64,000 nt of DNA from Fodinicurvata sp. EGI_FJ10296 (GTDB lineage Bacteria; Pseudomonadota; Alphaproteobacteria; DSM-16000; Inquilinaceae): positions 1-64,000 of the forward strand of contig NZ_JBFCVL010000002.1 of the NCBI RefSeq assembly GCF_040712075.1, written 5' to 3'. A program made the position numbers and the translations under genes. The notes below the pieces were generated by a model. The model saw only the letters and a program-made list of their open reading frames with translations. It was not told where the DNA came from and searched no databases. Each line of letters opens with the position of its first letter. Within the stretch, counting starts at the first letter, position 1. This document shows, piece by piece, positions 1 through 9,226 of this stretch.

Positions 1-107
1 AGCGTCTCAGCGACGATCCGGGCCTTCACCTCATCCGGCCAGCGCCGGCGTGCCTTACCGGCAACAACCTCACCGCCCGAAGTGAGAAACTCCGTTGAGT
101 GCTCCAT
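1..107 (-). CDS. tnpA: IS66-family TnpA (OrfA), 5' part only
   Basis: Partial; runs off the left edge of the window. From the ATG at 107 the reading begins MEHSTEFLTSGGEVVAGKAR and goes on through RRRWPDEVKARIVAETL, the start of the small helix-turn-helix protein (TnpA/OrfA) carried by IS66-type elements. A GGAG lies just upstream of the ATG. About 85 bases upstream, at 192, is a GTAAGCG end typical of IS66 inverted repeats, so the element's left end is in the window and its body lies outside. It breaks into the IS110-type remnant that follows. The family assignment rests on a short N-terminus. Confidence 0.7.
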   Translation of the reverse strand, partial: MEHSTEFLTSGGEVVAGKARRRWPDEVKARIVAET

Positions 108-170
108 GGAGAAACTCCATAACAATCAAGCCTTCCCAACGTCTTCTCACAATACCTCAATCCGGAAAAC

Positions 171-192
171 ATGGGCCGCAGGCTCCGCTTAC
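171..192 (-). repeat. IS66-type terminal repeat
   Basis: Read on the minus strand from 192 the sequence starts GTAAGCGGAGCCTGCGGCCC, the GTAAGCG start expected for IS66-family ends. The IS110 transposase similarity stops exactly here, which fits an insertion junction. An imperfect copy (19 of 22 identical) lies in the same orientation at 889-910. Confidence 0.6.
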
Positions 193-798
193 TGCGAAGC
201 TCAGCATGGAGGCCTGCGATCCTCTCGGCCAGCTTGGCGATCTGGTCCAACAGAAGGCGTGCCAGGTCACGCACCGCCGCAGGCAGCATGCCGTCATCTC
301 CGTCGATGATGGCCGCGAGACGCCCGACATGCGCCGGGCCGATTGGCGCAACGATGCCCTACTCGGCCAGATGGGCACGAAGGGCATTGATCGTCTGCGT
401 GCGCTGCCGAACCAGCAGGTCCCTGGTCCGGTAGGCCATCGCCGCCGCCTGCTGCGACTCGCTGTTCACGGCGACGAACCGCATGGTCGGACGCGATGCC
501 GCTTCCGCGATCGCCTCTGCATCCGCCATGTTGTCTTTCTGGCGCTTCACGAACGGCGTCACATAGGCCGGCGGGTTCAGCCGGACCTCGTGGCCGAGAT
601 CGCTGATTGCCCGACCCCAATGATGCGCGCTGGCACAAGCCTCCATCGCCACCACGCAAGACGGCTGACCGGCCAGGAGCTTCAGCAGTTGCGCGCGCGA
701 TAGTTTGCGGCGGAAGACAATCGATCCATCCAATCCTGCGCCGTGCGCCTGAAACACGTTCTTGGCCAAATCCAGGCCAATGATGCTAACCTCTCCAT
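193..798 (-). pseudogene. IS110/IS1111-family transposase remnant
   Basis: N-terminal part of a DEDD transposase/recombinase of the IS110 family. Visible are SIIGLDLAKNVFQAHG with the first catalytic Asp, VAMEACASAHHWGR with the catalytic Glu, and NMADAEAIAEAA. Three lesions are visible. The expected start (ATG at 798 after an AGGGGAACCC leader) is one base out of frame with the conserved body. An amber TAG at 359-361 interrupts LAE/GIVAPIGP. Similarity stops at 193 where the IS66-type end begins, so roughly the C-terminal 40 percent of a usual 340-residue protein is missing. It should be non-functional. Confidence 0.8.
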
Positions 799-888
799 GG
801 GTTCCCCTCCGTAGCGGTGCTTCAACACCCGCCACCTTGGCACATCGATGCCGCCGGGGGGCGTCCACCCCATTGCTTACATGATACC

Positions 889-910
889 GTGGGCCGCAGG
901 CACCGATTAC
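889..910 (-). repeat. Imperfect copy of the IS66-type end
   Basis: Matches 171-192 at 19 of 22 positions in the same orientation. It lies upstream of the IS110 remnant's start region. It may be the end of an older related element that the IS110 copy entered, or a repeat made during insertion. Confidence 0.45.
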
Positions 911-1003
911 AAAAATGTGGAGGTAGAACGTCGTTTACGACTAAACATCTCGACCGGGGGAACTAAACCTGCAGACAATCGACAAGTCGTTCGGCACGAA
1001 CTT

Positions 1004-1044
1004 GTCACCCATGTCTTCGGTAGTTCTGTTACCGATGTCTCCGG
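1004..1044. repeat. Tandem 17-base near-repeats, possible IS end
   Basis: GTCACCCATGTCTTCGG (1004-1020) and GTTACCGATGTCTCCGG (1028-1044) agree at 14 of 17 positions. Paired CCATGTCTCCGG-like motifs of this type occur at the ends of IS481-like elements in alphaproteobacteria, but no transposase frame is seen beside them. Together with 911-1003 this looks like non-coding IS debris in front of the tRNA-Asp genes. Confidence 0.3.
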
Positions 1045-1062
1045 GTCGGGCAAAGGATACTA

Positions 1063-1139
1063 TGGCGCGAGAGACGGGACTTGAACCCGCGACCTCCGGC
1101 GTGACAGGCCGGCACTCTAACCAACTGAGCTACTCCCGC
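1063..1139 (-). tRNA. tRNA-Asp (GTC), copy 1
   Basis: Minus-strand cloverleaf with acceptor GCGGGAG/CTCTCGC, anticodon loop CTGTCAC (anticodon GTC), TTCAAGT T-loop, discriminator G and encoded CCA. It is identical to the copy at 1192-1268; 52 bases separate them. Confidence 0.97.
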
Positions 1140-1191
1140 AGCAGGACTCCCCTAATGAGTCCTTATAGTATCCGTTCCGGCTCGGAGTAGA

Positions 1192-1268
1192 TGGCGCGAG
1201 AGACGGGACTTGAACCCGCGACCTCCGGCGTGACAGGCCGGCACTCTAACCAACTGAGCTACTCCCGC
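1192..1268 (-). tRNA. tRNA-Asp (GTC), copy 2
   Basis: Identical in sequence to the gene at 1063-1139, with encoded CCA. It is the upstream copy of the tandem pair in the direction of transcription. Confidence 0.97.
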
Positions 1269-1470
1269 AATCGCCTCCGAGCGAGGTGGGCAGTGTTTAC
1301 GCCGGGAGACCCGGTCCTGTCAAGCGCCCAAAGACGTCTCGCTGCTACTAAATTCCATCGAACTCTATGACGCAAAAACGGTTAGGTACTAACCGTTTAG
1401 AGACATTTACTAATGTGATATGTCAGGAAATCGGCGGGTCCTGATTGATGGGTCACAACGGCAATCGACC

Positions 1471-1497
1471 AAAAAAAACGGGCCAATATCTGGCCCG
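1471..1497 (-). terminator. Rho-independent terminator after tRNA-Val
   Basis: On the minus strand, a perfect 7-bp stem (CGGGCCA/TGGCCCG, loop of 5) is followed by eight T. It lies 36 bases past the end of tRNA-Val. Confidence 0.85.
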
Positions 1498-1532
1498 CCT
1501 CAATTATTGTAGAGAGTCGTCAATATGGTGAT

Positions 1533-1608
1533 TGGTGGGCGGTGACGGATTTGAACCGCCGACATTCTCGGTGTAAACGAGACGCTCTGCCAGCTGAGCT
1601 AACCGCCC
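1533..1608 (-). tRNA. tRNA-Val (TAC)
   Basis: Minus-strand cloverleaf: acceptor GGGCGGT/ACCGCCC, anticodon loop TTTACAC (TAC), TTCAAAT T-loop, discriminator A and encoded CCA. A terminator follows at 1471-1497. Confidence 0.96.
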
Positions 1609-1823
1609 CTAGTGTTTGGCCTGCCACCATATAAAGGTTTACGGACTTCAACAAGCCTCGAATCACCTTTCGCTAGCCCTTGGGTTTCAGCAGCCGCCAG
1701 AGCTGCAACTGACTGAAACGGTCTCAAAAGAGCTTGCCCGGGTAACCCAGTCGAAACCACTGACCCATTTGCGGCCACCCAGTTCGGCGGCCTCCCGGGA
1801 GCTCTCTGTCCGGTCTGGTTTGT

Positions 1824-2096
1824 TTAGTTCAGTGAATCTTTCAGCACCTTGCCGGCCTTGAACTTGGGCTGACGAGACGCCGGGATCGCGATTTTTTCCC
1901 CAGTACGGGGGTTGCGGCCCTCAGTCGCGGCCCTTTCGGCCACCGCAAAGGTACCAAACCCAATCAACCGCACTTCATCGCCACCTTTGAGAGCCGAAGT
2001 TATACCGTCAAACACAGCGTCGACAGCAGAACCGGCATCGGCTTTGGACAACCCGGTAGCTTCGGAAACATGAGAAACGAGGTCTTGCTTATTCAC
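1824..2096 (-). CDS. hupB: DNA-binding protein HU
   Basis: 90-residue nucleoid protein of the HU/IHF family, the normal length. It starts with the family-typical MNKQDLVSHV and carries the DNA-binding arm GRNPRTGEKIAIPASRQPKF. The start is a GTG at 2096, chosen because a strong AGGGGG ribosome site sits seven bases upstream and because the longer reading has a non-HU N-terminus. It lies downstream of lon on the same strand with a 235-base gap, the usual alphaproteobacterial order. HU compacts and bends DNA as a dimer. Confidence 0.95.
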   Translation of the reverse strand: MNKQDLVSHVSEATGLSKADAGSAVDAVFDGITSALKGGDEVRLIGFGTFAVAERAATEGRNPRTGEKIAIPASRQPKFKAGKVLKDSLN

Positions 2097-2331
2097 AATT
2101 AGCCCCCTGTCGAAAAGCCAAGAAAAACAAAGAAGTTTAGTAAGAATTGTCAGCAATCTACTTGCCGACAATTTACCATGACTCGTCCAGCCCTAGCGAC
2201 TGGTGACGGGAAGTTTAGGCACATGAGTTCCTCCCGGTCAACGCATTCAATGACTGAACCCTAGGGAATTTGCGGGTTCCACGTTCGATGCGCAACCGGG
2301 AGGATTCCCTTTCGCAGAATCGCCTCTCGTA

Positions 2332-4761
2332 TCAGTGGCGCAGTACACCTGGCTTCTGATCATCGTCTCCGACAGCGGCGACCGGTTCAATGTCCGCAGG
2401 CTCGATCCATTCGATCGGTTCCAGAGGGCGGACAAGTGCTGCTTTCAGTACGTCGTCGACCGACGATACGGGAATTATCTCAAGCCCGGATTTGACGTTT
2501 TCCGGTATCTCGACAAGGTCTTTCTCGTTGTCCTTCGGAATCAGGACCGTCTTAAGTCCGCCTCGTAGCGCCGCAAGAAGCTTCTCTTTCAAGCCCCCAA
2601 TCGGCAGGACGCGGCCGCGCAGTGTAATCTCTCCGGTCATCGCCAGATCTTTGCGAACCGCAATGCCCGTGAGGACCGACACGATCGACGTCACCATTGC
2701 CACTCCCGCGCTGGGCCCATCCTTTGGGGTCGCGCCTTCGGGAATATGGACGTGGATGTCTTTCTTGCCGAAGATGGTCGGCTTGATGCCGAAGTCGATG
2801 CTACGAGACTTAACATAGCTCTCGGCGGCCTGAACCGATTCCTTCATGACATCGCCGAGTTTGCCAGTGGTCACAGCGCGCCCTCGGCCCGGTACTGTCA
2901 CGGCCTCAATCGACAACAGCTCGCCGCCAACTTCAGTCCACGCCAATCCGGTCGTTACGCCAACGAGATCTTCGAGTTCCGATTCGCCGTAGCGGTATTT
3001 TTGCACACCCGCATAGTCCGAAAGGTTATCGGGCGTGATTGTGATCGACGTCACCTCACCCTTGCTCGTCAGGATCTCCTTGACGGCTTTACGCGTAAGA
3101 TTTGCAATCTCACGCTCAAGATTACGCACGCCGGCTTCTCGCGTGTAGTAGCGGATCAGATCGCGAAGACCTTCGTCCGTTATCGCCCACTCACCATTCT
3201 TAAGGCCGTTGGCCTTGAGCTGCTTGCTGATGAGGTGACGCTTCGCGATTTCAATCTTCTCGTCCTCGGTATAACCGGGGATCCGGATTACCTCCATTCG
3301 GTCCAGCAGAGGCTGCGGAAGCTGCAGGCTGTTGGCCGTGCAGATGAACATCACGTCCGAAAGATCATAGTCGACCTCGAGATAGTGGTCATTGAACGTG
3401 CTGTTCTGTTCCGGGTCCAAAACCTCCAGCAGGGCCGAAGAAGGATCACCTCGGTAGTCCGCGCCCAGCTTGTCGACCTCATCCAGAAGGAACAGGGGAT
3501 TGGACGTTTTCGCCTTTTTCATCGACTGGATGACCTTGCCCGGCATGGAGCCGATATAGGTCCGGCGGTGTCCTCTGATCTCGGCCTCGTCGCGAACGCC
3601 GCCCAGCGACATTCTCACGAAATTTCGACCTGTCGAGCGCGCAATGGATCGACCCAATGACGTTTTGCCGACGCCGGGGGGACCGACCAGACAAAGAATT
3701 GGACCTTTGACCTTGGTCATGCGTTGCTGCACCGCCAGGTACTCCAGAATCCGCTCTTTGACCTTCTCGAGTCCGAAGTGATCCTCGTTGAGCACCTGCT
3801 CTGCGAGGGTTACATCCTTCTTGATCTTCGACCGCTTGCGCCACGGAATGGAAACCATCCAATCAAGATAGTTCCTAACGACGGTAGCCTCGGCGGACAT
3901 CGGGCTCATATTTCGTAGCTTGCGCAGTTCCGCTGTCGCCTTATCGCGGGCTTCCTTCGAGAACTTTGTCTTGGCGAGACGATCCTCGAGCTCCTGAAGC
4001 TCGTCGCGGCCGTCTTCACCCTCCCCGAGCTCCTTCTGAATGGCCTTGAGCTGCTCGTTCAGATAATACTCGCGCTGCGTTTTTTCCATCTGCCGCTTAA
4101 CGCGGGAGCGGATCCTTTTTTCAACCTGGAGGACGCCGATTTCGCCTTCCATGAACCCGTATACGCGCTCCAGCCGCTCACCGATGCTCGGCGTTTCGAG
4201 CAGCTCCTGTTTCTCGGGAATCTTCAGCGACAGGTGAGACGCTATCGTATCCGCGAGTTTACCGGGCTCCTCGATCTGATTGACCGATACCAGCACCTCC
4301 GGCGGGATCTTTTTATTCAGCTTGATATACTGCTCGAACTGCGAAACCGCCGCGCGTCCAAGGGCCTCCAATTCCTGCGGGCTTGCCGCGTCATCGGGGA
4401 TCGGATCGGCCTCTGCCTGAAAGAACGATTCGTTGTCGGTGAACCGCGTCACCCGCGCTCGTTGCCCACCCTCGACCAGAACCTTTACGGTCCCGTCCGG
4501 CAGTTTGAGCAATTGAAGAACGGTTCCGATAGTCCCGATCTCGAATATTTCGTCTGGTTTGGGATCGTCCTGGGATGCGTTCTTCTGGGTGACCAGAAGA
4601 ATCTGCTTGTCGTCGCGCATGACATCCTCAAGCGCCCGCACCGATTTTTCGCGACCGACGAACAGCGGCACGATCATGTGCGGAAAAACAACGATATCCC
4701 TTAGCGGGAGAACGGGGTACAGCGCACCGCGCTTTACGTCCAACATCTGCATATGCCTCAT
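2332..4761 (-). CDS. lon: ATP-dependent protease Lon
   Basis: Cytosolic homohexameric AAA+ serine protease that degrades damaged and regulatory proteins. Seen in order: the N-terminal substrate-binding domain ([15 protein letters not shown]), a charged coiled-coil stretch, Walker [10 protein letters not shown] near residue 357, Walker B FLLDEVDK, and the protease domain with the Ser-Lys dyad, Ser684 in [10 protein letters not shown] and Lys727 in [10 protein letters not shown] (counting from 4761). At 809 residues it has normal Lon length. The start is uncertain: ATG 4761 or 4752 (MQMLDVKRG). It is followed by hupB and preceded by clpX, forming a proteostasis cluster. Confidence 0.96.
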   Translation of the reverse strand: MRHMQMLDVKRGALYPVLPLRDIVVFPHMIVPLFVGREKSVRALEDVMRDDKQILLVTQKNASQDDPKPDEIFEIGTIGTVLQLLKLPDGTVKVLVEGGQRARVTRFTDNESFFQAEADPIPDDAASPQELEALGRAAVSQFEQYIKLNKKIPPEVLVSVNQIEEPGKLADTIASHLSLKIPEKQELLETPSIGERLERVYGFMEGEIGVLQVEKRIRSRVKRQMEKTQREYYLNEQLKAIQKELGEGEDGRDELQELEDRLAKTKFSKEARDKATAELRKLRNMSPMSAEATVVRNYLDWMVSIPWRKRSKIKKDVTLAEQVLNEDHFGLEKVKERILEYLAVQQRMTKVKGPILCLVGPPGVGKTSLGRSIARSTGRNFVRMSLGGVRDEAEIRGHRRTYIGSMPGKVIQSMKKAKTSNPLFLLDEVDKLGADYRGDPSSALLEVLDPEQNSTFNDHYLEVDYDLSDVMFICTANSLQLPQPLLDRMEVIRIPGYTEDEKIEIAKRHLISKQLKANGLKNGEWAITDEGLRDLIRYYTREAGVRNLEREIANLTRKAVKEILTSKGEVTSITITPDNLSDYAGVQKYRYGESELEDLVGVTTGLAWTEVGGELLSIEAVTVPGRGRAVTTGKLGDVMKESVQAAESYVKSRSIDFGIKPTIFGKKDIHVHIPEGATPKDGPSAGVAMVTSIVSVLTGIAVRKDLAMTGEITLRGRVLPIGGLKEKLLAALRGGLKTVLIPKDNEKDLVEIPENVKSGLEIIPVSSVDDVLKAALVRPLEPIEWIEPADIEPVAAVGDDDQKPGVLRH

Positions 4762-5091
4762 GATATCAAGGCGGGAACAAGGAGGCCCGACGACCTCTGA
4801 AAAGAGGCGGACGCCGGCAATTCTCACAACACCAATTCTCGCCGACGATTGCTAACGCTTATTGAACGTGGCCTCGCCAAGTCTGCGGATCAAGAGACAG
4901 GGCCGTTTCATGCATGATATTTCCAACGACCACATACCATGGGGCTGTAAATGTCAGTGTATACACCCAACATCAAAGCCTCCGATAGCCAACACGGTCA
5001 AGAAATGGTGAAGGGGCAAGCTCAGATCTTCTGAACCGCCCCTTTCCGCTCGTTTGGCTTTGACCTCTCGTATATCTCAAACGATCGTCAC
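4762..5091. other. lon upstream region, no gene
   Basis: About 330 bases between clpX and lon. No plausible coding frame was found. It should hold the lon promoter and 5' leader. A CCCCATGG on the minus strand near 4938-4945 resembles a sigma-32 -10 element, but no matching -35 was found, so no promoter is called. Confidence 0.5.
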
Positions 5092-6357
5092 TCACGCACT
5101 GGGTACCGCGCCGCCTCGCTTCTCGGCGTAGATCATGAGCGGCTTGCTGCGTCCCTCGACGACTTCGGCGTTAATGACGATCTCTTCAACGCCATCCAGG
5201 CCCGGGAGGTCGAACATCGGTTCGAGCAAAATTCCCTCAAGTATCGACCGCAACCCACGAGCACCTGTTTTGCGAGCAATCGCTTTCTGAGCCACACTTT
5301 TCAGTGCATCCTCAGAAAAAGAAAGCTTGACCTCCTCCATCTCGAACAGCTTCTGATACTGTTTGATTAATGCGTTCTTAGGCTCCGTCAGGATCTCGAT
5401 CAGGGCCGGCTCATCCAGATCATTGAGTGTAGCGATAATGGGCACCCGACCGACGAATTCGGGGATCAATCCGAACTTCAGAAGATCCTCCGGCTCGATT
5501 TCCCTCAGGATATCACCGGTCCGGCGATCTTCCGGACGGTCGACATTCGCGCCGAAGCCAATGGACGACTTCCGGCCCCGTTGGGCGATGATCTTTTCCA
5601 ATCCGGCAAATGCACCGCCGACGATGAAGAGGATGTTCGTCGTATCGACCTGAAGGAATTCCTGCTGCGGGTGCTTGCGACCGCCCTGAGGCGGAACCGA
5701 AGCAACCGTGCCCTCCATGATCTTCAGCAGGGCCTGCTGAACGCCCTCACCCGACACGTCCCGAGTGATTGACGGATTGTCCGACTTCCGGCTGATTTTA
5801 TCGACTTCGTCGATATAGACGATCCCGCGCTGAGCCCGTTCGACATTGTAATCCGCCGACTGCAGCAGCTTCAGTATGATGTTCTCGACATCCTCGCCGA
5901 CATAACCAGCCTCAGTCAAAGTCGTTGCATCGGCCATGGTGAACGGGACATCGAGGATGCGCGCCAAGGTCTGCGCCAAGAGCGTTTTGCCACATCCTGT
6001 TGGCCCGATCAGAAGGATGTTGGATTTGGCCAGTTCGACCTCTCCTCCCTTCTGTCCATGCGCCAACCGCTTGTAATGGTTGTGAACAGCGACCGACATA
6101 ACACGCTTCGCGTGCTCCTGTCCAATGACATAGTCATCAAGGACGGTATGGATGTCTCTCGGTGTCGGGACGCCGTCGCGATTTTTCACGAGGGTCGTCT
6201 TGTTCTCTTCGCGGATGATATCCATGCACAGTTCGACGCATTCATCACAGATGAATACAGTCGGACCGGCGATGAGCTTGCGAACCTCGTGCTGGCTCTT
6301 TCCGCAGAAAGAGCAGTACAGGGTGTTCTTTGCGTCTCCGCTGGAAGATTTGCTCAT
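5092..6357 (-). CDS. clpX: ClpX, ATPase subunit of ClpXP
   Basis: AAA+ unfoldase that recognises substrates, unfolds them and feeds them into ClpP. The N-terminal zinc-binding domain is complete, with Cys15, Cys18, Cys37 and Cys40 ([18 protein letters not shown]). Walker [16 protein letters not shown], Walker [11 protein letters not shown] and the ClpP-docking IGF-type loop (SSIGFGANV) are present. 421 residues is standard. It lies downstream of clpP on the same strand with a 219-base gap, so it may be co-transcribed or have its own promoter. In alphaproteobacteria ClpXP drives cell-cycle proteolysis. Confidence 0.97.
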   Translation of the reverse strand: MSKSSSGDAKNTLYCSFCGKSQHEVRKLIAGPTVFICDECVELCMDIIREENKTTLVKNRDGVPTPRDIHTVLDDYVIGQEHAKRVMSVAVHNHYKRLAHGQKGGEVELAKSNILLIGPTGCGKTLLAQTLARILDVPFTMADATTLTEAGYVGEDVENIILKLLQSADYNVERAQRGIVYIDEVDKISRKSDNPSITRDVSGEGVQQALLKIMEGTVASVPPQGGRKHPQQEFLQVDTTNILFIVGGAFAGLEKIIAQRGRKSSIGFGANVDRPEDRRTGDILREIEPEDLLKFGLIPEFVGRVPIIATLNDLDEPALIEILTEPKNALIKQYQKLFEMEEVKLSFSEDALKSVAQKAIARKTGARGLRSILEGILLEPMFDLPGLDGVEEIVINAEVVEGRSKPLMIYAEKRGGAVPSA

Positions 6358-6576
6358 AAAAGCCCCAATTGGCCAGTCCTGGACCCGATCATGTCGTCAG
6401 GAACCGATATCGGGCCACTCCACACCTGTTCCCCACCTAAATGGGTACGCATTCACACCAAGCAATCGATGACACGACGCTCGTGCCCCGCGGCGCCCCC
6501 CGCCGACGCCCGGTCGATACCCATTGAACATAAGGGATCGCATCGGTTCAAGGCTTAGTTACAGTGAGCGGACGCT

Positions 6577-7215
6577 TTACCCGGAAAGCGGCCCGACCTC
6601 CGGCCCTGGACGTTTCTCGATAACTTCATCAACGATACCGAATTCCGCCGCCTCGGTCGCCGACATGAACTTGTCGCGATCCACAGATGCTTCAATCGAT
6701 TCAAGCGATTGTCCCGTATGCTTCTGATAAATCTCATTGAGGCGACGGCGAATCTTGAGAATCTCCCGCGCCTGAATTTCGATATCCGAAGCCTGACCCT
6801 GCGCGCCGCCGGATGGCTGGTGAACCATGATCCTGCTGTTCGGCAGAGCATATCGCTTGCCCTTTGCACCGGCCGCCAAGAGCATCGATCCCATCGACGC
6901 CGCCTGACCGACGCACACGGTCGAGATTTCCGGTCTAATAAACTGCATCGTATCGTAAATTGCCAGTCCGGCTGTCACGACGCCGCCCGGGCTGTTGATA
7001 TAAAGCGATATATCCTTGCTCGGGTTTTCCGACTCCAGAAAGAGCAACTGCGCGCAAATCAGACTCGCGACATTGTCGTTCACCGGCCCGATCAGGAAGA
7101 TGATGTTCTCTTTGAGAAGCCGCGAATAGATGTCGAACGACCGCTCTCCCCGGTTGGTCTGCTCGATGACCATCGGGACAAGGGTGTTCATCCTTGGATC
7201 TTCAAATTCGGCCAT
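6577..7215 (-). CDS. clpP: ClpP protease subunit
   Basis: Serine peptidase forming the tetradecameric chamber of ClpXP/ClpAP. The catalytic triad is visible: Ser107 in AASMGSM, His132 in IMVHQPSGG and Asp181 in DRDKFMSA, with the spacing of E. coli ClpP. The start was placed at ATG 7215 because GAGGA lies five bases upstream and the longer reading gives an arginine-rich non-ClpP extension. Length 212 residues; a short propeptide before [12 protein letters not shown] is expected to be removed. It lies between tig and clpX as in most proteobacteria. Confidence 0.96.
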   Translation of the reverse strand: MAEFEDPRMNTLVPMVIEQTNRGERSFDIYSRLLKENIIFLIGPVNDNVASLICAQLLFLESENPSKDISLYINSPGGVVTAGLAIYDTMQFIRPEISTVCVGQAASMGSMLLAAGAKGKRYALPNSRIMVHQPSGGAQGQASDIEIQAREILKIRRRLNEIYQKHTGQSLESIEASVDRDKFMSATEAAEFGIVDEVIEKRPGPEVGPLSG

Positions 7216-7435
7216 TACCGTCCTCAGGTCTGCGTTCGATGGTGCGACTTTGGTCTTGGTCCGGACGCTGCGCCGGCCACTGCCAGTGAGACCATCGCGC
7301 ACCGGATGCTCTTCAACAAGAGCCTCCCGACCGTGTCGCCCAGCCTTAGATGGCATCGTCGGCGCGCAGCAACAACCTCTCGCGCAAAATGCGGAAAATG
7401 GCCCCGGCAATCGACCGGGGCCACGGGACCAGTAG

Positions 7436-8812
7436 CTACGCCTTGGCCTCTTCCGTTTTCTGCTCCGGATCCGCGTTCTCGCCCGTGTCAATCTCGTCGG
7501 GGTCCCGCATCAGTTCCTCGATGCTCACCGTCTTTTCATCGACGGAGACCTTGGAAATGATGTGATCGACGACTTTGTCCTCGAGAATCGGCGCGCGCAG
7601 ATTTTCGATCGCCTGAGGGTTCTTCTGGAAGAAATCGATCACTTCCCGTTCCTGTCCAGGGTAGCGACGCGCCTCGCTCAGAAGCGCCTGATTGAGTTCT
7701 TCCTGGGTCACCTGGATGCTCTCGGCCTTCCCGACTTCAGCCAGCAGCAGTCCCAGCCTCACGCGGCGCTCGGCGATCTGCGTATATTCGTCGCGCAGCT
7801 GCTCTTCGGGTTTGTCCTTGTCCGGATCATTGGGATCCGGGTTCTTCATCGCCTCTTCGACCTGGCGCCAGATGGAATCGAATTCCAGTTTGACCATGCC
7901 GGGCGGAACTTCGAAAGAATGACGCTCAGCCAGAATATCCAGCAGCTGCCGCTTCATCCGCGCCTTGCTTTGCTGGTCGTATTCGTTGGCCGTGCGTTTG
8001 CGTATGGCATCCTTCAGGCCATCGAGATCATCGAAGCCCAGCCCCTTGGCAAATTCGTCATCGATCACCGTTTCCTTCGGCGCCCGGACTTCTTTGACAG
8101 TGACTTCGAAGGAAACCGACTTGCCGCGGAAATCCTCGGCCGGGTAATCTTCCGGAAAGGTGATATCTACGGTTTTGGTTTCGCCCGCGGAAGCACCGAC
8201 CAGCTGATCCTCGAATCCCGGGATCATGCGACCCGACCCGAGATCGAGTGCGAAATCCTCACTTGCCAGTTCGGAGCGCTTTTCGCCGTCCATCTCGCCC
8301 TCGAAGTCGATCAGGATCTGATCGCCATCGGCCGACGGGCGCGCTTCGTCGACTGCCTCGTAGGATTTTTGATTCTCGGCCAGGCGCTTGAGAGCCTCGT
8401 CGACGGTCTCGTCCGACACTTCCGCAACCGGCTTTTCAATAGAAATGTCGGAGACGTCTGGCGGCTGAATGTCAGGAAGTGCCTCGACCTTCAGGTTGAT
8501 TTCCAGGTCCTTGCCGTCATCGAAGCTGGCGATATCGATCTCGGGTTTCAGCGCGGGTCGAATACCCTGGTCGGAAATGGCTTCCTGAGAGCTTTCATTG
8601 ACCAAGCCCTCCACCACTTCGCCCATAACGGATTTCCGATACCGCTTGCGAAGAATCGACATCGGCACCTTACCGGGACGAAAGCCTGGAAGGCGGATAT
8701 CCTTTTGGATTTCGCTCAGTCGCGTATCAACCCGTTGCTCGATGTCACCCGCCGGAATGATGACTTTCAATTCCCGGCGAAGCCCTTCGGCGTTGGTCTC
8801 GGTTACCTGCAT
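7436..8812 (-). CDS. tig: Trigger factor
   Basis: Ribosome-associated chaperone and peptidyl-prolyl isomerase that meets nascent chains at the exit tunnel. The N-terminal ribosome-binding domain has the signature GFRPGKVP. A central FKBP-type domain ([20 protein letters not shown]) and a long helical C-terminal cradle follow. 458 residues from ATG 8812, the family start [11 protein letters not shown]; the longer in-frame reading has an unrelated N-terminus. The C-terminal tail is acidic ([20 protein letters not shown]). It is the first gene of the tig-clpP-clpX-lon series. Confidence 0.95.
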   Translation of the reverse strand: MQVTETNAEGLRRELKVIIPAGDIEQRVDTRLSEIQKDIRLPGFRPGKVPMSILRKRYRKSVMGEVVEGLVNESSQEAISDQGIRPALKPEIDIASFDDGKDLEINLKVEALPDIQPPDVSDISIEKPVAEVSDETVDEALKRLAENQKSYEAVDEARPSADGDQILIDFEGEMDGEKRSELASEDFALDLGSGRMIPGFEDQLVGASAGETKTVDITFPEDYPAEDFRGKSVSFEVTVKEVRAPKETVIDDEFAKGLGFDDLDGLKDAIRKRTANEYDQQSKARMKRQLLDILAERHSFEVPPGMVKLEFDSIWRQVEEAMKNPDPNDPDKDKPEEQLRDEYTQIAERRVRLGLLLAEVGKAESIQVTQEELNQALLSEARRYPGQEREVIDFFQKNPQAIENLRAPILEDKVVDHIISKVSVDEKTVSIEELMRDPDEIDTGENADPEQKTEEAKA

Positions 8813-9062
8813 CTCAAAAGCTTGCCTGTTTCGTTGCCGCCTATCGCCCCGGACCCCCCTGGTCCGACGCGTTGGTGTTTGAACGTGTAAACCATGGCGG
8901 GTCAAGAAATAACGACTCACCGCCGCATGGCAACACGCCTGTTCGGTGTGGCAGCAAGCGACGACAGCCCCTTCGCCACGTTGAACGTGGCTACGCGACT
9001 GACAGTCGTCAGTTGCCGAGGTCATCCGCGCATTTGCGAATTTGACCGGACGCCGAAATATT

Positions 9063-9147
9063 TGGTGCGGGCGGAGGGACTTGAACCCCCACGGCCAAAG
9101 CCACCAGGACCTAAACCTGACGCGTCTACCAGTTCCGCCACGCCCGC
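9063..9147 (-). tRNA. tRNA-Leu (TAG)
   Basis: 85-base class II tRNA on the minus strand. Acceptor GCGGGCG, anticodon loop TTTAGGT (TAG), a long variable arm, TTCAAGT T-loop, discriminator A and encoded CCA. Confidence 0.95.
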
Positions 9148-9226
9148 ATGCGCGAACCTGCCGCGCCTATTCCGGTGGAGGTGATAGCACAGCTTCATAG
9201 CCGCAAACAGTCCAAAAACCGTCCCG

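Noticed and set aside
4930-4950. Sigma-32 heat-shock promoter of lon
   Set aside because: A CCCCAT-type -10 is visible on the minus strand, but no CTTGAAA-like -35 at proper spacing.
7562-8890. 442-codon plus-strand frame opposite tig
   Set aside because: Antisense shadow of trigger factor; no start signal and no recognisable domain.
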